DNA of 64,000 nucleotides from Stenotrophomonas sp. SAU14A_NAIMI4_5 (GCF_003086795.1 NZ_CP026003.1:3498770-3562769); one strand, 5' to 3'; positions 52,001-61,020 are shown, counted from the first letter of the stretch. Program-made: numbers and translations. The notes: generated by a model from the sequence alone, not told the origin.

Positions 52001-52145
52001 CCGACACCGAGACGATGGGCGGATCGATGGCCGGCAGCTCACGCAGGGTCAGGCGGGTGAAGGACATGATGCCCAGCACCACCAGCAGCAGGCTCATCAC
52101 CACGGCGAACACCGGCCGCTGGATGGAAATGTCCGACAGTTTCAT
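49020..52145 (-). CDS. RND efflux permease (AcrB/MexF-type)
   Basis: This 1041-aa protein has the full HAE1 layout: TM1 near 10-30, porter domain, TM2-6 with the proton-relay pair in CIGLVVDDAIVVVENV, TM7 near 530, second porter domain, then TM8-12 with GLAAKNGILIVEFANQLRDDG and GIVIIFGVTLSTFLSLFVVPAFY. It exports drugs or other amphiphiles with the membrane-fusion protein encoded just upstream (ATGA overlap). No outer-membrane channel gene follows, as in the two-gene SmeGH and SmeMN systems of S. maltophilia; which one this is cannot be decided here. Confidence 0.92.
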   Translation of the reverse strand: MKLSDISIQRPVFAVVMSLLLVVLGIMSFTRLTLRELPAIDPPIVSVSVDYTGASAAVIESRVTQVLEDALAGIEGIDTINARSSNGRSQVSIEFTSNRDIEAAANDVRDAVSRVADRMPEEARPPEIAKVESDADPIIWFNMSSTTMDTLELSDYADRYVVDRFSSLDGVAQVRIGGRQRYAMRIWLDRDQLAARGLTTGDVETALRNENVELPAGRIESADRDFTLRVERNYIKPEDFATIPLGKGRDGYVVRMGDVAKIELASAERRAYFRSNGEPGIGLGIVKTSTANSLDVARTARAEAERVAKTLPEGTQIFVTFDNTTFIEAAVDRVYATLVEAMLLVLAVIWLFLGSFRAALIPAVTVPVCLVAAFIALYAFDFSINLLTLLALVLCIGLVVDDAIVVVENVQRRIDLGEPPLVASKRGTTQVAFAVIATTAVLVAVFLPVGFLEGNTGRLFRELAVALAAAVALSAFVALTLTPMMASKLLKPHTGQAPRGLHGFVNRRLEGLAGAYGRVLERHVDRTWIYLLVMLAALAATWGLMKILPSELAPAEDRGSFQIMIDGPEGAGYDYTVQQVQQVEALLAPHVGPDKPIVRANPRVPGGWGASEEMHTGRVSVFLQPWRQRTDSTPDVANELQQELNTLRGVRVRTQVGGGLVRSGGQPFQIVLGGPAYPEIAQWRDRVLLRMADNPGLVGADSDYKETRPQMRVNIDRQRAADLGVPVTAIGSALETMMGSRRVTTFVDNGEEYDVLVQAGRDGRASPADLAAIRVRATSGELVPLSNLVTLSEVAEAGTLNRFNRLRSITISAGLAPGYPLGEAIAWAQQVTREELPQYAQINWKGESREFQSAGGAVLLTFAMALLVVYLVLAAQFESFIHPLTIMLTVPLGVLGALVGLWVSGGTVNLFSQIGIVMLVGLAAKNGILIVEFANQLRDDGRTVRAAIIESAVVRLRPILMTSIATVVGAIPLVVAGGPGSASRGTIGIVIIFGVTLSTFLSLFVVPAFYARLAPYTRSPEAVKRELEKQEAESPSVGGHA

Positions 52146-53248
52146 CCGCCGTTGCCCTCGGCCGGTGCCGCGGCCGGCGCCTTGGCCGGTGCGGTGCCGT
52201 TGGCCGGCGCGGCGTCGGTGGCGGCGACCTTCAGGCCGGCGCGCAGCTTGCCCGTGCCGTCGACGACGATGCGCTCGCCGCCCTGCAGGCCCTGGCGGAT
52301 CTCGACCACGCCGGCACGACGCGCGCCGGTGGTCACATCAACGCGTTCGACGGTGTCGTCGGCCTTGATGCGGTAGATGAAGGTATCGCGGCCAACCTGC
52401 ACCACGGCGATTTCCGGCACCACCAGCGCCGGGCGCTCGGGGCGGAACAGGCGCACGTCCAGCAGCATGCCCGGGCGCAGCGCGTGGTCGGCGTTGGCGA
52501 AGTCGGCACGCACGGTCACCGCACGCGTGGCCGGATCGACGCGTGCATCGATGGTGGTCACTTCGCCTTCGAAGGTGCGGCCCGGCCAGGCGACGCTGGT
52601 CGCGCTGACCTTGTCGCCGTTGGAGAGCGCGGCCATTTCCACTTCGGGCACCTGGAAATCGACATGCATGCGCTCGATGTCATCGAGGGTGGCGATGACG
52701 GTGGTCGGGGTCAGCAGCGTGCCCGGGCTGACCTGGCGGATGCCCAGCACGCCGGCGAACGGTGCACGCACGCGACGGTCACCGATATCCGCCTGCATCT
52801 GCGCCACGCGCGCTTCGGCGGCGTCGCGGATCGACTTCTGGGTATCGAGGGTGGCGCTGGAGACCAGACGCTGGGTGGCCAGCTCGCGCTGCCGCTTGTA
52901 CAGCTGGTCGGCTTCGTGGAAGGTCGCCTGCGCCTGCACCAGCGCCGCCTCCTGGGCCTGCCCGCGCAGGGTCACGATGGGCGCACCGGCGGCGACCTGC
53001 TGGCCGCTTTCGAAGTGCACGCGGTCGACGATCTCGCTGACCTTGGCGGTGACGCTGATGGATTCACGGGCCTTGGCCGTGCCCAGCGCCTGCAGGGTGT
53101 CGTTCCACTGCGAGGGCTGCACGACCTGCGCGGTGACCGGCACGGCTTCGCCCTGCCGACGCGCGGCGGCCTCCTGTTTGCCTGCGCACCCGGCCAGGAC
53201 GGCCAGGCTGAGGCCAAGGGCCAGGGTCGAAGCAATACGAGCCAACAT
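52142..53248 (-). CDS. RND membrane-fusion lipoprotein
   Basis: This 368-aa protein has a lipoprotein signal (MLARIASTLALGLSLAVLAGC). The barrel-sandwich halves (ISVTAKVSEIVDRVHFESGQQVAAG and RVRAPFAGVLGIRQVSPGTLL) flank an alpha-hairpin (about 95-150), followed by the beta-barrel and membrane-proximal domains. It is anchored in the inner membrane and bridges the permease to TolC. The start at 53248 has AGGAC upstream. The permease start overlaps its stop (TGA 52142-52144), so the pair is translated together. Confidence 0.92.
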   Translation of the reverse strand: MLARIASTLALGLSLAVLAGCAGKQEAAARRQGEAVPVTAQVVQPSQWNDTLQALGTAKARESISVTAKVSEIVDRVHFESGQQVAAGAPIVTLRGQAQEAALVQAQATFHEADQLYKRQRELATQRLVSSATLDTQKSIRDAAEARVAQMQADIGDRRVRAPFAGVLGIRQVSPGTLLTPTTVIATLDDIERMHVDFQVPEVEMAALSNGDKVSATSVAWPGRTFEGEVTTIDARVDPATRAVTVRADFANADHALRPGMLLDVRLFRPERPALVVPEIAVVQVGRDTFIYRIKADDTVERVDVTTGARRAGVVEIRQGLQGGERIVVDGTGKLRAGLKVAATDAAPANGTAPAKAPAAAPAEGNGG

Positions 53249-53587
53249 GAAAGGTCCTGGTTGTTGCATGGCCGCCGAGTGTAGGCAAGCGCCTGCGAAA
53301 GCGGTATGTGCCAAGCGTTTACCGGCGTGGAACCGGCGCTGCGGTGGCGCCGTGAACCCGTTCCATGCAAGGCTCGGGGGCGCAATGTCGGCGTATGTCG
53401 GGATGTATCCGGCCGCACTTTGTCGTGCGTTGTCATCGTACAGTCGAGGCTGCTTGGCAGAGGGCGCCAGGCGGGGGTCGGCCCTGGCGGGGTCCGGCCC
53501 TGTTTTTTTGTCCTGGCAGGGCTTGCAGCCCTGCACCTGCTTCGAGCCAAGGCAACGTCAACTTCAAAAGCCGGCATTCCGTGGGAT

Positions 53588-53689
53588 GGCGGGGTGGGTC
53601 CGGTTGAGGGGGACGCTGCAAGTACGTCCATGTAAGCTCGGTCGCCGCATCCATGCGGCTCACGCCCCCTCAACCGGACCCACCCCGCC
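53588..53689. repeat. long-stem repeat element A
   Basis: Perfect 25-bp terminal arms (53588-53612 and 53665-53689) flank a 52-bp core containing GCCGCATCCATGCGGC. A conserved TTCGACAGTTTCC follows the right arm. Shares core and flank with elements B (53919) and C (63217). Confidence 0.85.
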
Positions 53690-53918
53690 TTCGACAGTTT
53701 CCTGCGATCTGTCGGAACCTGCTGCTGATGGTGGGTGCCGACCGTTGGTCGGCACGGATGAATTCATTCGATATCTGACAGATTTCATCCACGCATGGCG
53801 TGGATCTACTGGCCGAGCTCTGACCCCAGAAGAATTTCGATATCTGACAGTTGTGCCGACCAACGGTCGGCACCCACCAGCAGCAGCAGGTTCCAACAGC
53901 CGCCGGCCAACTGTCGAA

Positions 53919-54020
53919 GGCGGGGCACTGTGGGTTTGCGGGGTGTGAGCCGCATGGATGCGGCGACCAAGCCCCCATGGATGGGTTTACGGCGTCCCCG
54001 CAAACCCACAGTGCCCCGCC
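53919..54020. repeat. long-stem repeat element B (inverted)
   Basis: Perfect 25-bp arms (53919-53943, 53996-54020) of different sequence from element A. On the opposite strand its core reads ACGCCGTAAACCCATCCATGG... then GCCGCATCCATGCGGC, and the flank AACTGTCGAAG is the complement of that of A. The outer flank GGCATTCCGTGGGATGG is also shared with A. Confidence 0.85.
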
Positions 54021-54117
54021 ATCCCACGGAATGCCCGCTGTTGCTCTTGAGGTTGCCGGCCAGCGGCCGGCACTACCGGCAGGTGCAGGGCTGCAAGCCC
54101 TGCCGAAAACCCACCCC

Positions 54118-55101
54118 TCAGACCGTGATGGTCTGGGTCAGCGACTCCCACGTCGGCGGCACCGGCCACGCTGCCGCCTGGTTGCCATCCAGCACCCGCC
54201 GCAGGTCGCGCGGATCAATCTGCGGTGCCAGCACATGCACCAGCTCCAGCGCGTAATCGCGCAGCACCCGGTCACGCGGCAGCACCGCCCACGCAATGCA
54301 CTCGGTGATCGGCTCCGGTGCCGGCCACGCGCGCAGGTCTTCGTCGTTGGCACTCACGGCCATCTCGGCCAGCAGGCCGACGCCGAGGCCGGTGCGCACA
54401 TAGGTCTTGATCAGGTCCGCATCCAGCGCCGTCAGCGCCAGGTCCGGCACCAGCCCGTTGGCCGCAAACGCGCGCTGCAGCGAGGAATTGGGGCGGGTGG
54501 AGGATTCGTAGCTGATCAGCGGCTGGCGGGACAGCGCGGCCAGGTCCGGCGCGCGGCCGGCACGGTCCAGCGGGTGGCCCTTGGGCACCACCACCAGCCG
54601 GCGCCAGCGGAACAGCGGCACGGCGATGCCATCGGTCGGCTCGCCACCGGCCGTGCTGATGATCGCGATATCGGCATCACCCTGGTTCAGGCGGTCCAGC
54701 GCATCGGCCTCACCGGCCTGCTGCAGGTGCACGCTCACCTGCGGGTAGGCCTGTTTGATCGCCGCCACCGCCGGCGGCAGCACGAAGCGCGCCTGGGTAT
54801 GGGTGGTGGTCAGGATCAGCTGGCCCTGGCTCTCGCGCCGCTGGTTGGCGGCATAGGTGCGGATGTTGTTGGCCTCGGCCAGCACCGCGCGGGCGCGGGA
54901 AATCACTTCGGTACCGGCCGGGGTGACCGATTCCAGGCTGCGCCCCTTGCGCACGAACAGCAGGAAGCCCAGCTCGTCCTCCAGCTGCTTGAGCTGCTTG
55001 GACAAGCCAGGCTGGGTGGCGTGCACGCGCGAGGCCGCGAGCGTGATGTTCATCTCGGCGTCGGCGATGGCGACCAGGTAGCGCAGCTGGGTAAGCGTCA
55101 T
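54118..55101 (-). CDS. cysB: LysR-family regulator CysB
   Basis: This is a 327-aa protein. The HTH lies at about 1-60 (MTLTQLRYLVAIADAEMNITLAASRVHATQPGLSKQLKQLEDELG); the effector domain follows (GQLILTTTHTQARFVLPPAV, GDADIAIISTAGG, LISYESSTRPNSSLQRAF). Length and motifs match CysB, which activates sulfate-assimilation genes with O-acetylserine as inducer. It is transcribed away from cysK; the shared 207-bp gap holds AT-rich sequence (TTATAACCAAACGTTGTTTAAG) suited to a CysB-controlled promoter. Confidence 0.9.
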   Translation of the reverse strand: MTLTQLRYLVAIADAEMNITLAASRVHATQPGLSKQLKQLEDELGFLLFVRKGRSLESVTPAGTEVISRARAVLAEANNIRTYAANQRRESQGQLILTTTHTQARFVLPPAVAAIKQAYPQVSVHLQQAGEADALDRLNQGDADIAIISTAGGEPTDGIAVPLFRWRRLVVVPKGHPLDRAGRAPDLAALSRQPLISYESSTRPNSSLQRAFAANGLVPDLALTALDADLIKTYVRTGLGVGLLAEMAVSANDEDLRAWPAPEPITECIAWAVLPRDRVLRDYALELVHVLAPQIDPRDLRRVLDGNQAAAWPVPPTWESLTQTITV

Positions 55102-55308
55102 GGCGGGCGGGGGCGCGGGGGGCGGAGGTCCACTCTAGGGTCTATTGCCATCACCAGCTTATAACCAAACGTTGTTTAAGAAAGGTATCTGGTCATTTCC
55201 GGGCGTCATAAGCCGGCGCTACGGTCAGCCGGCAGCCGCTGGCCTGAACGGCCAGCCTCCCCCTTCCGCCCGCCGGCCCCCGGCGCGGCCCGCTTCCGGA
55301 GCGCTTCC

Positions 55309-56268
55309 ATGGCCCTGTACGACTCCATTCTCGACACCATCGGCAACACCCCCATCGTCAAACTGCAGCGCCTGGCCCCGCAGGGCGTCACCGTGTACGC
55401 CAAGGTCGAGTCGTTCAACCCGGGCGGCTCGGTGAAGGACCGCCTGGCGCTGGCCATCATCCTCGACGCCGAGGAACGCGGCCTGCTCAAGCCCGGCGAC
55501 ACGATCGTGGAGGCTACTTCGGGCAACACCGGCGTGGCCCTGGCGATGGTCGCCGCCGCGCGCGGCTACAAATTCGTCGCCACCATGGTCGAGACCTTCT
55601 CGGTGGAGCGCCGCAAGCTGATGCGCGCCTATGGCGCCAAGGTCATCCTGACCCCGGCCGCCGAACGCGGCAGCGGCATGGTGCGCAGGGCGCGCGAGCT
55701 GGCCGAAGAGCATGGCTGGTTCCTGGCCAGCCAGTTCGCCAACCCAGCCAACCCCGCCTATCACCGCAACACCACGGCGGCGGAGATCCTGCGCGACTTC
55801 GCCGGCAAGCGCCTGGACTACTTTGTCAGCGGCTGGGGTACCGGCGGCACCCTCACCGGCGTCGGCGAAGTGCTGAAGGTCGCCCGCCCGCAGACCCGCA
55901 TCGTGGCAACCGAACCGGCCGGCGCCGCCCTGCTGAAGGGCGATGACTGGAAGCCGCACAAGATCCAGGGCTGGACCCCGGATTTCGTGCCGGACGTGCT
56001 CAACCGCGACGTGGTCGATGAACTGCTCACCGTCGAGGACGACCGCGCCATCGCCACCGCGCGCCGCCTGGCGGCGGAGGAAGGCATCTTCGTCGGCATC
56101 TCCGCCGGCGCGACGCTCGCCAGCGCGCTGGACGTAGCTGCCCGCGCCGAACCGGGCGCGGTGATCCTGGCGATGCTGCCCGACACCGGTGAACGCTATT
56201 TCTCCACGCCGCTGTTCGCCGATGTGAACGAAGGTTCCGACGACGACTGGCTGGCCGGCCTGCCGTAA
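55309..56268 (+). CDS. cysK: cysteine synthase A
   Basis: This 319-aa PLP enzyme begins MALYDSILDTIGNTPIVKLQ. The PLP lysine is in NPGGSVKDR, the substrate loop is EATSGNTGVALA, and the phosphate-binding loop is WGTGGTLTG. It makes cysteine from O-acetylserine and sulfide. It is divergent from cysB with a shared control region, as expected for a CysB target. A SMAG dimer follows. Confidence 0.95.
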   Translation: MALYDSILDTIGNTPIVKLQRLAPQGVTVYAKVESFNPGGSVKDRLALAIILDAEERGLLKPGDTIVEATSGNTGVALAMVAAARGYKFVATMVETFSVERRKLMRAYGAKVILTPAAERGSGMVRRARELAEEHGWFLASQFANPANPAYHRNTTAAEILRDFAGKRLDYFVSGWGTGGTLTGVGEVLKVARPQTRIVATEPAGAALLKGDDWKPHKIQGWTPDFVPDVLNRDVVDELLTVEDDRAIATARRLAAEEGIFVGISAGATLASALDVAARAEPGAVILAMLPDTGERYFSTPLFADVNEGSDDDWLAGLP

Positions 56269-56292
56269 GCGGCACGGGGTCGTCAACCCACG

Positions 56293-56349
56293 GTAGCGCC
56301 GGGCCATGCCCGGCGTTTTCTTTTTCCGCCGGGCATGGCCCGGCGCTAC
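56293..56349. repeat. inverted SMAG/REP dimer
   Basis: GTAGCGCCGGGCCATGCCCGG and an inverted copy ending ...GGCGCTAC face each other over TTTTCTTTTTCCG. It lies after cysK and may act as a terminator or stabiliser. Confidence 0.9.
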
Positions 56350-56507
56350 CACTTCAGCCTGCGTGAAGGTTATTGCCCCCATCGTGCGTGAAGGCCGTAA
56401 TCGCAGCGCGTGAGACGGTCATGACGCAGCATGGATGCCCTCTCCACTACGGTGGGTGCAGCCAGCGCGGGCACGGCGCGCAACAACAACAGGCAGGAGA
56501 CGGACGC

Positions 56508-57104
56508 ATGAAGATCGAAGTGTGGCAGGGCGACATCACGACCCTGGCGGTGGATGCGATCGTCAACGCGGCCAACGAAACCCTGCTCGGCGGGGGCGGT
56601 GTGGACGGTGCCATCCACCGTGCGGCTGGCCCAGGTTTGCTGGCCGAGTGCGAGCGCCTGCCGGAACTGCGCCCGGGTGTGCGCTGCCCGACCGGTGAAG
56701 TGCGTGCCACCGACGCCTATGCATTGCCCGCGCGGCACGTGCTGCATACGGTCGGCCCGGTCTGGCATGACGGCCAACGCGACGAACCCGCCCTGCTGGC
56801 CAACTGCTACTGGAAATCGCTGCAGCTGGCCGAATCGCTGGGCGTGCAGTCAATCGCGTTCCCGGCCATCAGCTGCGGCGTCTACGGCTACCCGCTGTAC
56901 CAGGCCGCGCAGGTGGCGGTGACCGAAACGCTGGCGTGGCAGCGCAGCCATGCGCAGCCGATGCGCATCGTGCTGGTGGCGTTCAATACCGCCACGGCGA
57001 AGGCCTACCAGCAGGCGCTGAGTGCGGCCGGCCAGGCGGTGGAGGCCGAACGCATCCTGCCGCTGCCGCCGCTGGGTGATGCCGGGTACGTCGCCGCGCA
57101 TTGA
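56508..57104 (+). CDS. macrodomain protein (O-acetyl-ADP-ribose deacetylase-like)
   Basis: This 198-aa protein ([41 protein letters not shown]...) has the macrodomain ADP-ribose loop [14 protein letters not shown] and the second loop [10 protein letters not shown]. Relatives of YmdB/TARG type remove ADP-ribose or O-acetyl groups. The start at 56508 has AGGAG 9 bases upstream; earlier ATGs lie before the homology. It is probably single-gene. Confidence 0.88.
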   Translation: MKIEVWQGDITTLAVDAIVNAANETLLGGGGVDGAIHRAAGPGLLAECERLPELRPGVRCPTGEVRATDAYALPARHVLHTVGPVWHDGQRDEPALLANCYWKSLQLAESLGVQSIAFPAISCGVYGYPLYQAAQVAVTETLAWQRSHAQPMRIVLVAFNTATAKAYQQALSAAGQAVEAERILPLPPLGDAGYVAAH

Positions 57105-57131
57105 GGTGCGGCAGCGCAGTTGGATGAAAGG

Positions 57132-57156
57132 CCATCCACGCATGGCGTGGATCTAC
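57132..57156. repeat. SMAG hairpin overlapping a stop codon
   Basis: CCATCCACG-CATGG-CGTGGAT-CTAC; on the minus strand it starts with GTAG, and its TAG is the stop codon of the lipoprotein gene that ends at 57153. Confidence 0.9.
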
Positions 57157-58187
57157 TGGATGCGCAGCTCCACCAGGCCGGAATCGCCCTCCACGCTGGA
57201 CACGTCCACCGTGTAGTGGCCGGCCGGCAACGTCTCCTGCAGGCGCGCGTCCGTGCCGTTGCCGCCGTCATCGTCCTCGATGTCGATATCGCCGCCAACC
57301 AGGTGCAGCACGGTATCGACCTGGCTGGACACCGCATCCAACTGCACCTGCTTCGGCGCGTCCAGGCGCAGCAGGAAACGCCGGCGGCCTTCGCCATCAA
57401 GCGTGGTGAACACGCTGCCCGACGCTGGAAGTGTCGTGCCGTCCTGCTCGACCATCGCGGCCGGCGCGTTGCTGCGCTGGACATCCAGGGTGAACGCGCC
57501 GTTCTCCTCCTCATCCAGGCTGCTGACGTTGAGCGTGTAGCGGCCCGGCTGCAGCAGCAGGCTGAGGCGCGAATCGCTGCCTTCGCCGCCATCGTCGTTC
57601 TCGGCATCCTGGCCCTCGCCCTCCAGCGCCAGCAGGGTGTCGAACACGTCCGAACGCAGGTCGATGGTGTAGAGGCCGGCCGTGTCCACCTGCAGCGTGT
57701 ACGCCTGCGACGACTCCAGCAGCAGGTCGGACACATGGCCCGCGTTGATGATCGGCGAGCCGTCATGGGGCTTCAGCACTTCCGCGCGCAGCCGGAACGG
57801 ACCATAGGTTTCCGGCGCATTGGCGTTCACCGCCACCTGGTAGCTGCCGCCGCCCTCGGCACGGAACGCGACGGCAACGTCACTGCCCTCGTAGTGGGTG
57901 CGGCTGCGGGCCACCACCTTGCCGTCGTGGAAGACGGTCATCGCACCGCGGACGGTGCCGGTCAGCGTGATGCCGACGCGCTGCTTGTCCTGCACGGTGA
58001 TCTGGTAAAGCTGGTAGTGGCTGCCATCGTTGAAATTCATGCCGCTGCGCGAGGTGATCTCGCCGGACACGGGCTTGTCGAACTGCAGGACCGGCGCCTT
58101 GGGCGTCGGCGCAGGCTGGCCGATGCGGCTGCAGCCTGCCACGGACAGCACCGTGGCGATGGCCAGCGCGATCGCGGTGGTACGCAT
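57153..58187 (-). CDS. lipoprotein with repeated beta-sandwich (PPC-like) domains
   Basis: This 344-aa protein has a lipobox LSVAGC and start at 58187 (AGGAGA upstream). The mature part has repeated units of the form LLLQPGRYTLNVSS...GAFTLDVQ and TLPAGHYTVDVSSVEGDSGLVELRIQ, with acidic loops EDDDGGNGTDAR/ENDDGGEGSDSR, like pre-peptidase C-terminal beta-sandwich domains that often bind Ca2+. It is probably a periplasmic or surface lipoprotein. The C-terminal stop is supplied by a SMAG hairpin. Confidence 0.7.
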   Translation of the reverse strand: MRTTAIALAIATVLSVAGCSRIGQPAPTPKAPVLQFDKPVSGEITSRSGMNFNDGSHYQLYQITVQDKQRVGITLTGTVRGAMTVFHDGKVVARSRTHYEGSDVAVAFRAEGGGSYQVAVNANAPETYGPFRLRAEVLKPHDGSPIINAGHVSDLLLESSQAYTLQVDTAGLYTIDLRSDVFDTLLALEGEGQDAENDDGGEGSDSRLSLLLQPGRYTLNVSSLDEEENGAFTLDVQRSNAPAAMVEQDGTTLPASGSVFTTLDGEGRRRFLLRLDAPKQVQLDAVSSQVDTVLHLVGGDIDIEDDDGGNGTDARLQETLPAGHYTVDVSSVEGDSGLVELRIQ

Positions 58188-58263
58188 TGAACTCTCCTTG
58201 GCCCTGGCGGACATCCCGCACGCACAGGCCCTGCGCGCGGAAGCAGCAACGATACCCACAAAA

Positions 58264-58292
58264 GCAGACGCCGGCATGATGCCGGCGTCTGC
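58264..58292 (-). terminator. terminator of the aldolase gene
   Basis: A perfect 29-bp hairpin GCAGACGCCGGCATGATGCC... followed on the minus strand by TTTTG. It lies 31 bp after the aldolase stop. Confidence 0.75.
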
Positions 58293-58322
58293 GGTATTAC
58301 CTCATGCGGGGAAGCGGGCGGC

Positions 58323-59327
58323 TCAGCCGTTCCACTTGCCCAGCGCAGCCAGACCGTTGTCCTTGGCGCGCTCGTACACGGTCTTCTGGGCAGCGGCGTA
58401 GTTGCCCTTCATGTCCTTGGCCCACAGCTTCAGCGCGGCCTGCTGCATGGCGCGGCCGTAGGAGAAGCTCAGCGGCCACGGCAGGTTGCCCAGCTGGTTC
58501 ATCGCGTTCAGGTGCTCGGTCGACTGCTCGTCGGTCTGGCCACCAGACAGGAACACCACGCCCGGCAGGATCGCCGGCACGGTGCTCTTCAGGCACATCA
58601 CGGTCGATTCGGCCACTTCCTCGGCGTCGGCCTGCTCATCGCAGCCCTTGCCGGAGATGACCATCGAGGCCTTCAGGATGGTGCCTTCCAGCAGCACGTT
58701 CTGCTGGTACAGCGCGTCGAACAGCGAACGCAGGGTGGCTTCGGTGACTTCGTAGCAGGTCTCGATGTCGTGGTCGCCGTCCATGATCACTTCCGGCTCG
58801 ACCATCGGCACCAGGCCGCATTCCTGGCACAGGGCGGCATAGCGGGCCAGCGCGTGGGCGTTGGACTCGATGCAGGTGCCCGACGGGGTGTTGTCGCCGA
58901 TGTTGATGACCGCACGCCACTTGGCGAAGCGCGCACCCAGCTTGTAGTACTCCTGCAGGCGCTCACGCAGGCCGTCGAGGCCTTCGGTGACCAGCTCGCC
59001 CGGGCAGCCGGCCAGCGGGTGTGCACCCTTGTCCACCTTGATGCCCGGAATCATGCCGTGGTCGGCCATGTACTTGGCGAACGGCACGCCGTCCTTGGTC
59101 GACTGGCGGATGGTTTCGTCGTACAGGATGGCGCCGGAAATGTGCTCATTGAGCTTCGGCGTGGTCAGCAGCAGCTCGCGGTAGGCACGACGGTTCTCCT
59201 CGGTGTTCTCGATACCGACGCCGGCGAAACGCTTGGCGATGGTAGCGGTGGATTCGTCGATCGCGATGATGCCCTTGCCCGGGGCGACCATGGCCTGGGC
59301 GGTTTCAGCCAGCTGTTCGATGCTCAT
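58323..59327 (-). CDS. class I fructose-bisphosphate aldolase
   Basis: This 334-aa protein begins MSIEQLAETAQAMVAPGKGIIAIDESTATIAKRF. The Schiff-base lysine is in LLEGTILKASMV; KWRAVINIG and FLSGGQTDEQSTEHLNAM are class I signatures. It splits fructose-1,6-bisphosphate reversibly. It is the last gene of a minus-strand glycolytic cluster (pgk, HAD, pyk, aldolase) and has its own terminator at 58264; a repeat pair separates it from pyk. Confidence 0.93.
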   Translation of the reverse strand: MSIEQLAETAQAMVAPGKGIIAIDESTATIAKRFAGVGIENTEENRRAYRELLLTTPKLNEHISGAILYDETIRQSTKDGVPFAKYMADHGMIPGIKVDKGAHPLAGCPGELVTEGLDGLRERLQEYYKLGARFAKWRAVINIGDNTPSGTCIESNAHALARYAALCQECGLVPMVEPEVIMDGDHDIETCYEVTEATLRSLFDALYQQNVLLEGTILKASMVISGKGCDEQADAEEVAESTVMCLKSTVPAILPGVVFLSGGQTDEQSTEHLNAMNQLGNLPWPLSFSYGRAMQQAALKLWAKDMKGNYAAAQKTVYERAKDNGLAALGKWNG

Positions 59328-59448
59328 GTATTTCCTGTGGCGGGTGCGGGAAAAACGTAAGTATAGCCCCGCTGCCCGTTGCCTCGCCGTGGAGGACAGG
59401 ATGGAAACGCTTCCATGTCTGCGCAGGACAAAGGATGTCCTGCGCGAT

Positions 59449-59520
59449 GGGGTCGGAGCCCCTGCGGGGATCCGACCCCAGGTCGGCGCGGGGTCCGATC
59501 CCCGAAGGGGCTCTGACCCC
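59449..59520. repeat. inverted pair of GGGGTC palindromes (short form)
   Basis: GGGGTCGGAGCCCCTGCGGG...GACCCC and GGGGTCCGATCCCCGAAGGGG...GACCCC lie back to back between pyk and the aldolase gene. Confidence 0.8.
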
Positions 59521-59553
59521 GGATCGGCAGCGCCGACCCGATACCGTCAGGGC

Positions 59554-61020
59554 TTACAGATCGCCCAGGCCGCTGGCGCGACCGTCCTGGCCCACTTCCA
59601 GCAGGCGCAGCGTATTGGTGGCGCCATGGGTTTCCATGTGCTCGCCACTGGTGAACACGACGCGGTCACCGGCCTGCAGCAGGTCCGATTCCACCAGCAG
59701 GCGGATGCTGCCGCGTGCGGCTTCGCGCGGGGTCAGGCCACGGCTGTCGAAGTTGATCGGGTACACATCGCGCATCAGCGCCATCTGGCGGCGGGCGCCG
59801 TCATGGCGGGTGACCGCGAACACCGGTGCCTTGGCGCGGAAACGCGACAGGTAACGGGCGGTGCCACCGGATTCGGTCATCGCGACGATGGCGCGCACGC
59901 CCACGTGCTGCGACAGGAACATGGTGGCCATGGCGATGGCCTGGTCGGCACGTTCCAGGTTGCGCGGCGAGGCGTTGAAGTCGGTCTCGGTCTGGAACTG
60001 GCGCTCGGCACCCAGGCAGATGCGGGCCATCGCTTCGACCGCCTTCACCGGGTAGGCACCGGCGGCGGTTTCGGCCGACAGCATCACCGCGTCGGTACCG
60101 TCGATGACCGAGTTGGCCACGTCCAGCACTTCGGCGCGGGTCGGGATCGGGCTTTCCACCATCGACTGCAACATCTGCGTGGCGGTGATGACGACCTTGT
60201 TCTGCGCCAGCGAGGCCTTGATGATCTTCTTCTGCAGGCCCGGCAGTTCGGCATCGCCGATTTCCACGCCGAGGTCGCCACGGGCCACCATCACCACGTC
60301 ACTGGCTTCGACGATCTCTTCCAGGTTCTCGATGGCTTCGGTGCGCTCGATCTTCGACACCAGCGCGGCGTAGCAGCCGTGCGATTCGGCGATCTCGCGG
60401 GCATCGTTCATGTCCTGCGCGTTGCGGCAGAAGGACACGGCGATGAAGTCGACGCCGATCTTGGCGACGATGCCGATCAGTTCCTTGTCGCGCTCGGTCA
60501 GCGCGCCCAGCGACAGGCCGCCGCCCTGCTTGTTCAGGCCCTTGCGGTCGGACAGCGCGCCATCGTTGAGCACGGTGTTGATGATACGCTCGCCCTGCAC
60601 TTCAACCACCTGCAGCTGCATCAGGCCATCGTCGAGCAGCAGGACATCGCCCGGGCCCACGTCCTGCGGCAGGCCGAGGTAGCTCACGCCCACCTGGCTG
60701 GCATCGCCCGGGCCGGCGTTGTCGCTGGCGATCAGGTCGAAGCGGTCACCGGCCTTCAGGTACACCTTGCCTTCGGCGAAGCGCTCGATGCGGATCTTCG
60801 GGCCCGGCAGGTCGGCCAGGATGCCCACTTCCACGCCCACGCGGGCTGCGGCGGCACGGACGTCGGCGGCGCGCTTGGCCTGGCCGGACGGATCACCGTG
60901 GCTGAAATTGAGGCGAACCACGTTCACGCCTGCGCGGAACAGATCCTCCAGCACGCCCGGCGGGTCGGTCGCCGGACCGAGGGTGGCTAGGATCTTGGTG
61001 CGACGCTGACGCTCGAACAT
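59554..61020 (-). CDS. pyk: pyruvate kinase
   Basis: This 488-aa protein begins MFERQRRTKILATLGPATDPPGVLEDL and has the signature RVLNFSHG-like NVVRLNFSHGDP, the catalytic Lys region ALVSKIERTEAIENLEEIV, MVARGDLGVEIG, and VITATQMLQSMV. It makes ATP and pyruvate from PEP. It lies downstream of pgk and the HAD gene on the same strand, but with a gap of about 210 bp holding a palindrome, so it is probably transcribed from its own promoter. Confidence 0.95.
   Translation of the reverse strand: MFERQRRTKILATLGPATDPPGVLEDLFRAGVNVVRLNFSHGDPSGQAKRAADVRAAAARVGVEVGILADLPGPKIRIERFAEGKVYLKAGDRFDLIASDNAGPGDASQVGVSYLGLPQDVGPGDVLLLDDGLMQLQVVEVQGERIINTVLNDGALSDRKGLNKQGGGLSLGALTERDKELIGIVAKIGVDFIAVSFCRNAQDMNDAREIAESHGCYAALVSKIERTEAIENLEEIVEASDVVMVARGDLGVEIGDAELPGLQKKIIKASLAQNKVVITATQMLQSMVESPIPTRAEVLDVANSVIDGTDAVMLSAETAAGAYPVKAVEAMARICLGAERQFQTETDFNASPRNLERADQAIAMATMFLSQHVGVRAIVAMTESGGTARYLSRFRAKAPVFAVTRHDGARRQMALMRDVYPINFDSRGLTPREAARGSIRLLVESDLLQAGDRVVFTSGEHMETHGATNTLRLLEVGQDGRASGLGDL

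Larger units (their letters stand above)
53249..54117. other. ~870-bp intergenic region packed with inverted repeats
   Basis: No gene is credible here; short frames have no ribosome sites and mirror the repeats. It holds a long-stem element (53588-53689), an inverted pair of GTGCCGACC-type hairpins (about 53735-53755 and 53852-53877), a SMAG hairpin ending CTAC (about 53788-53811), and a second long-stem element in opposite orientation (53919-54020), then a GCCGGCCAGCGGCCGGC hairpin at about 54056-54076. Promoters for the RND operon should lie at its left end. Confidence 0.75.

Noticed and set aside
50301..52376. 691-codon plus-strand frame
   Set aside because: Mirror of the RND permease gene; no domain, no ribosome site.
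53306..53948. Short open frames in the intergenic repeat region
   Set aside because: They mirror inverted repeats on both strands and lack start signals.
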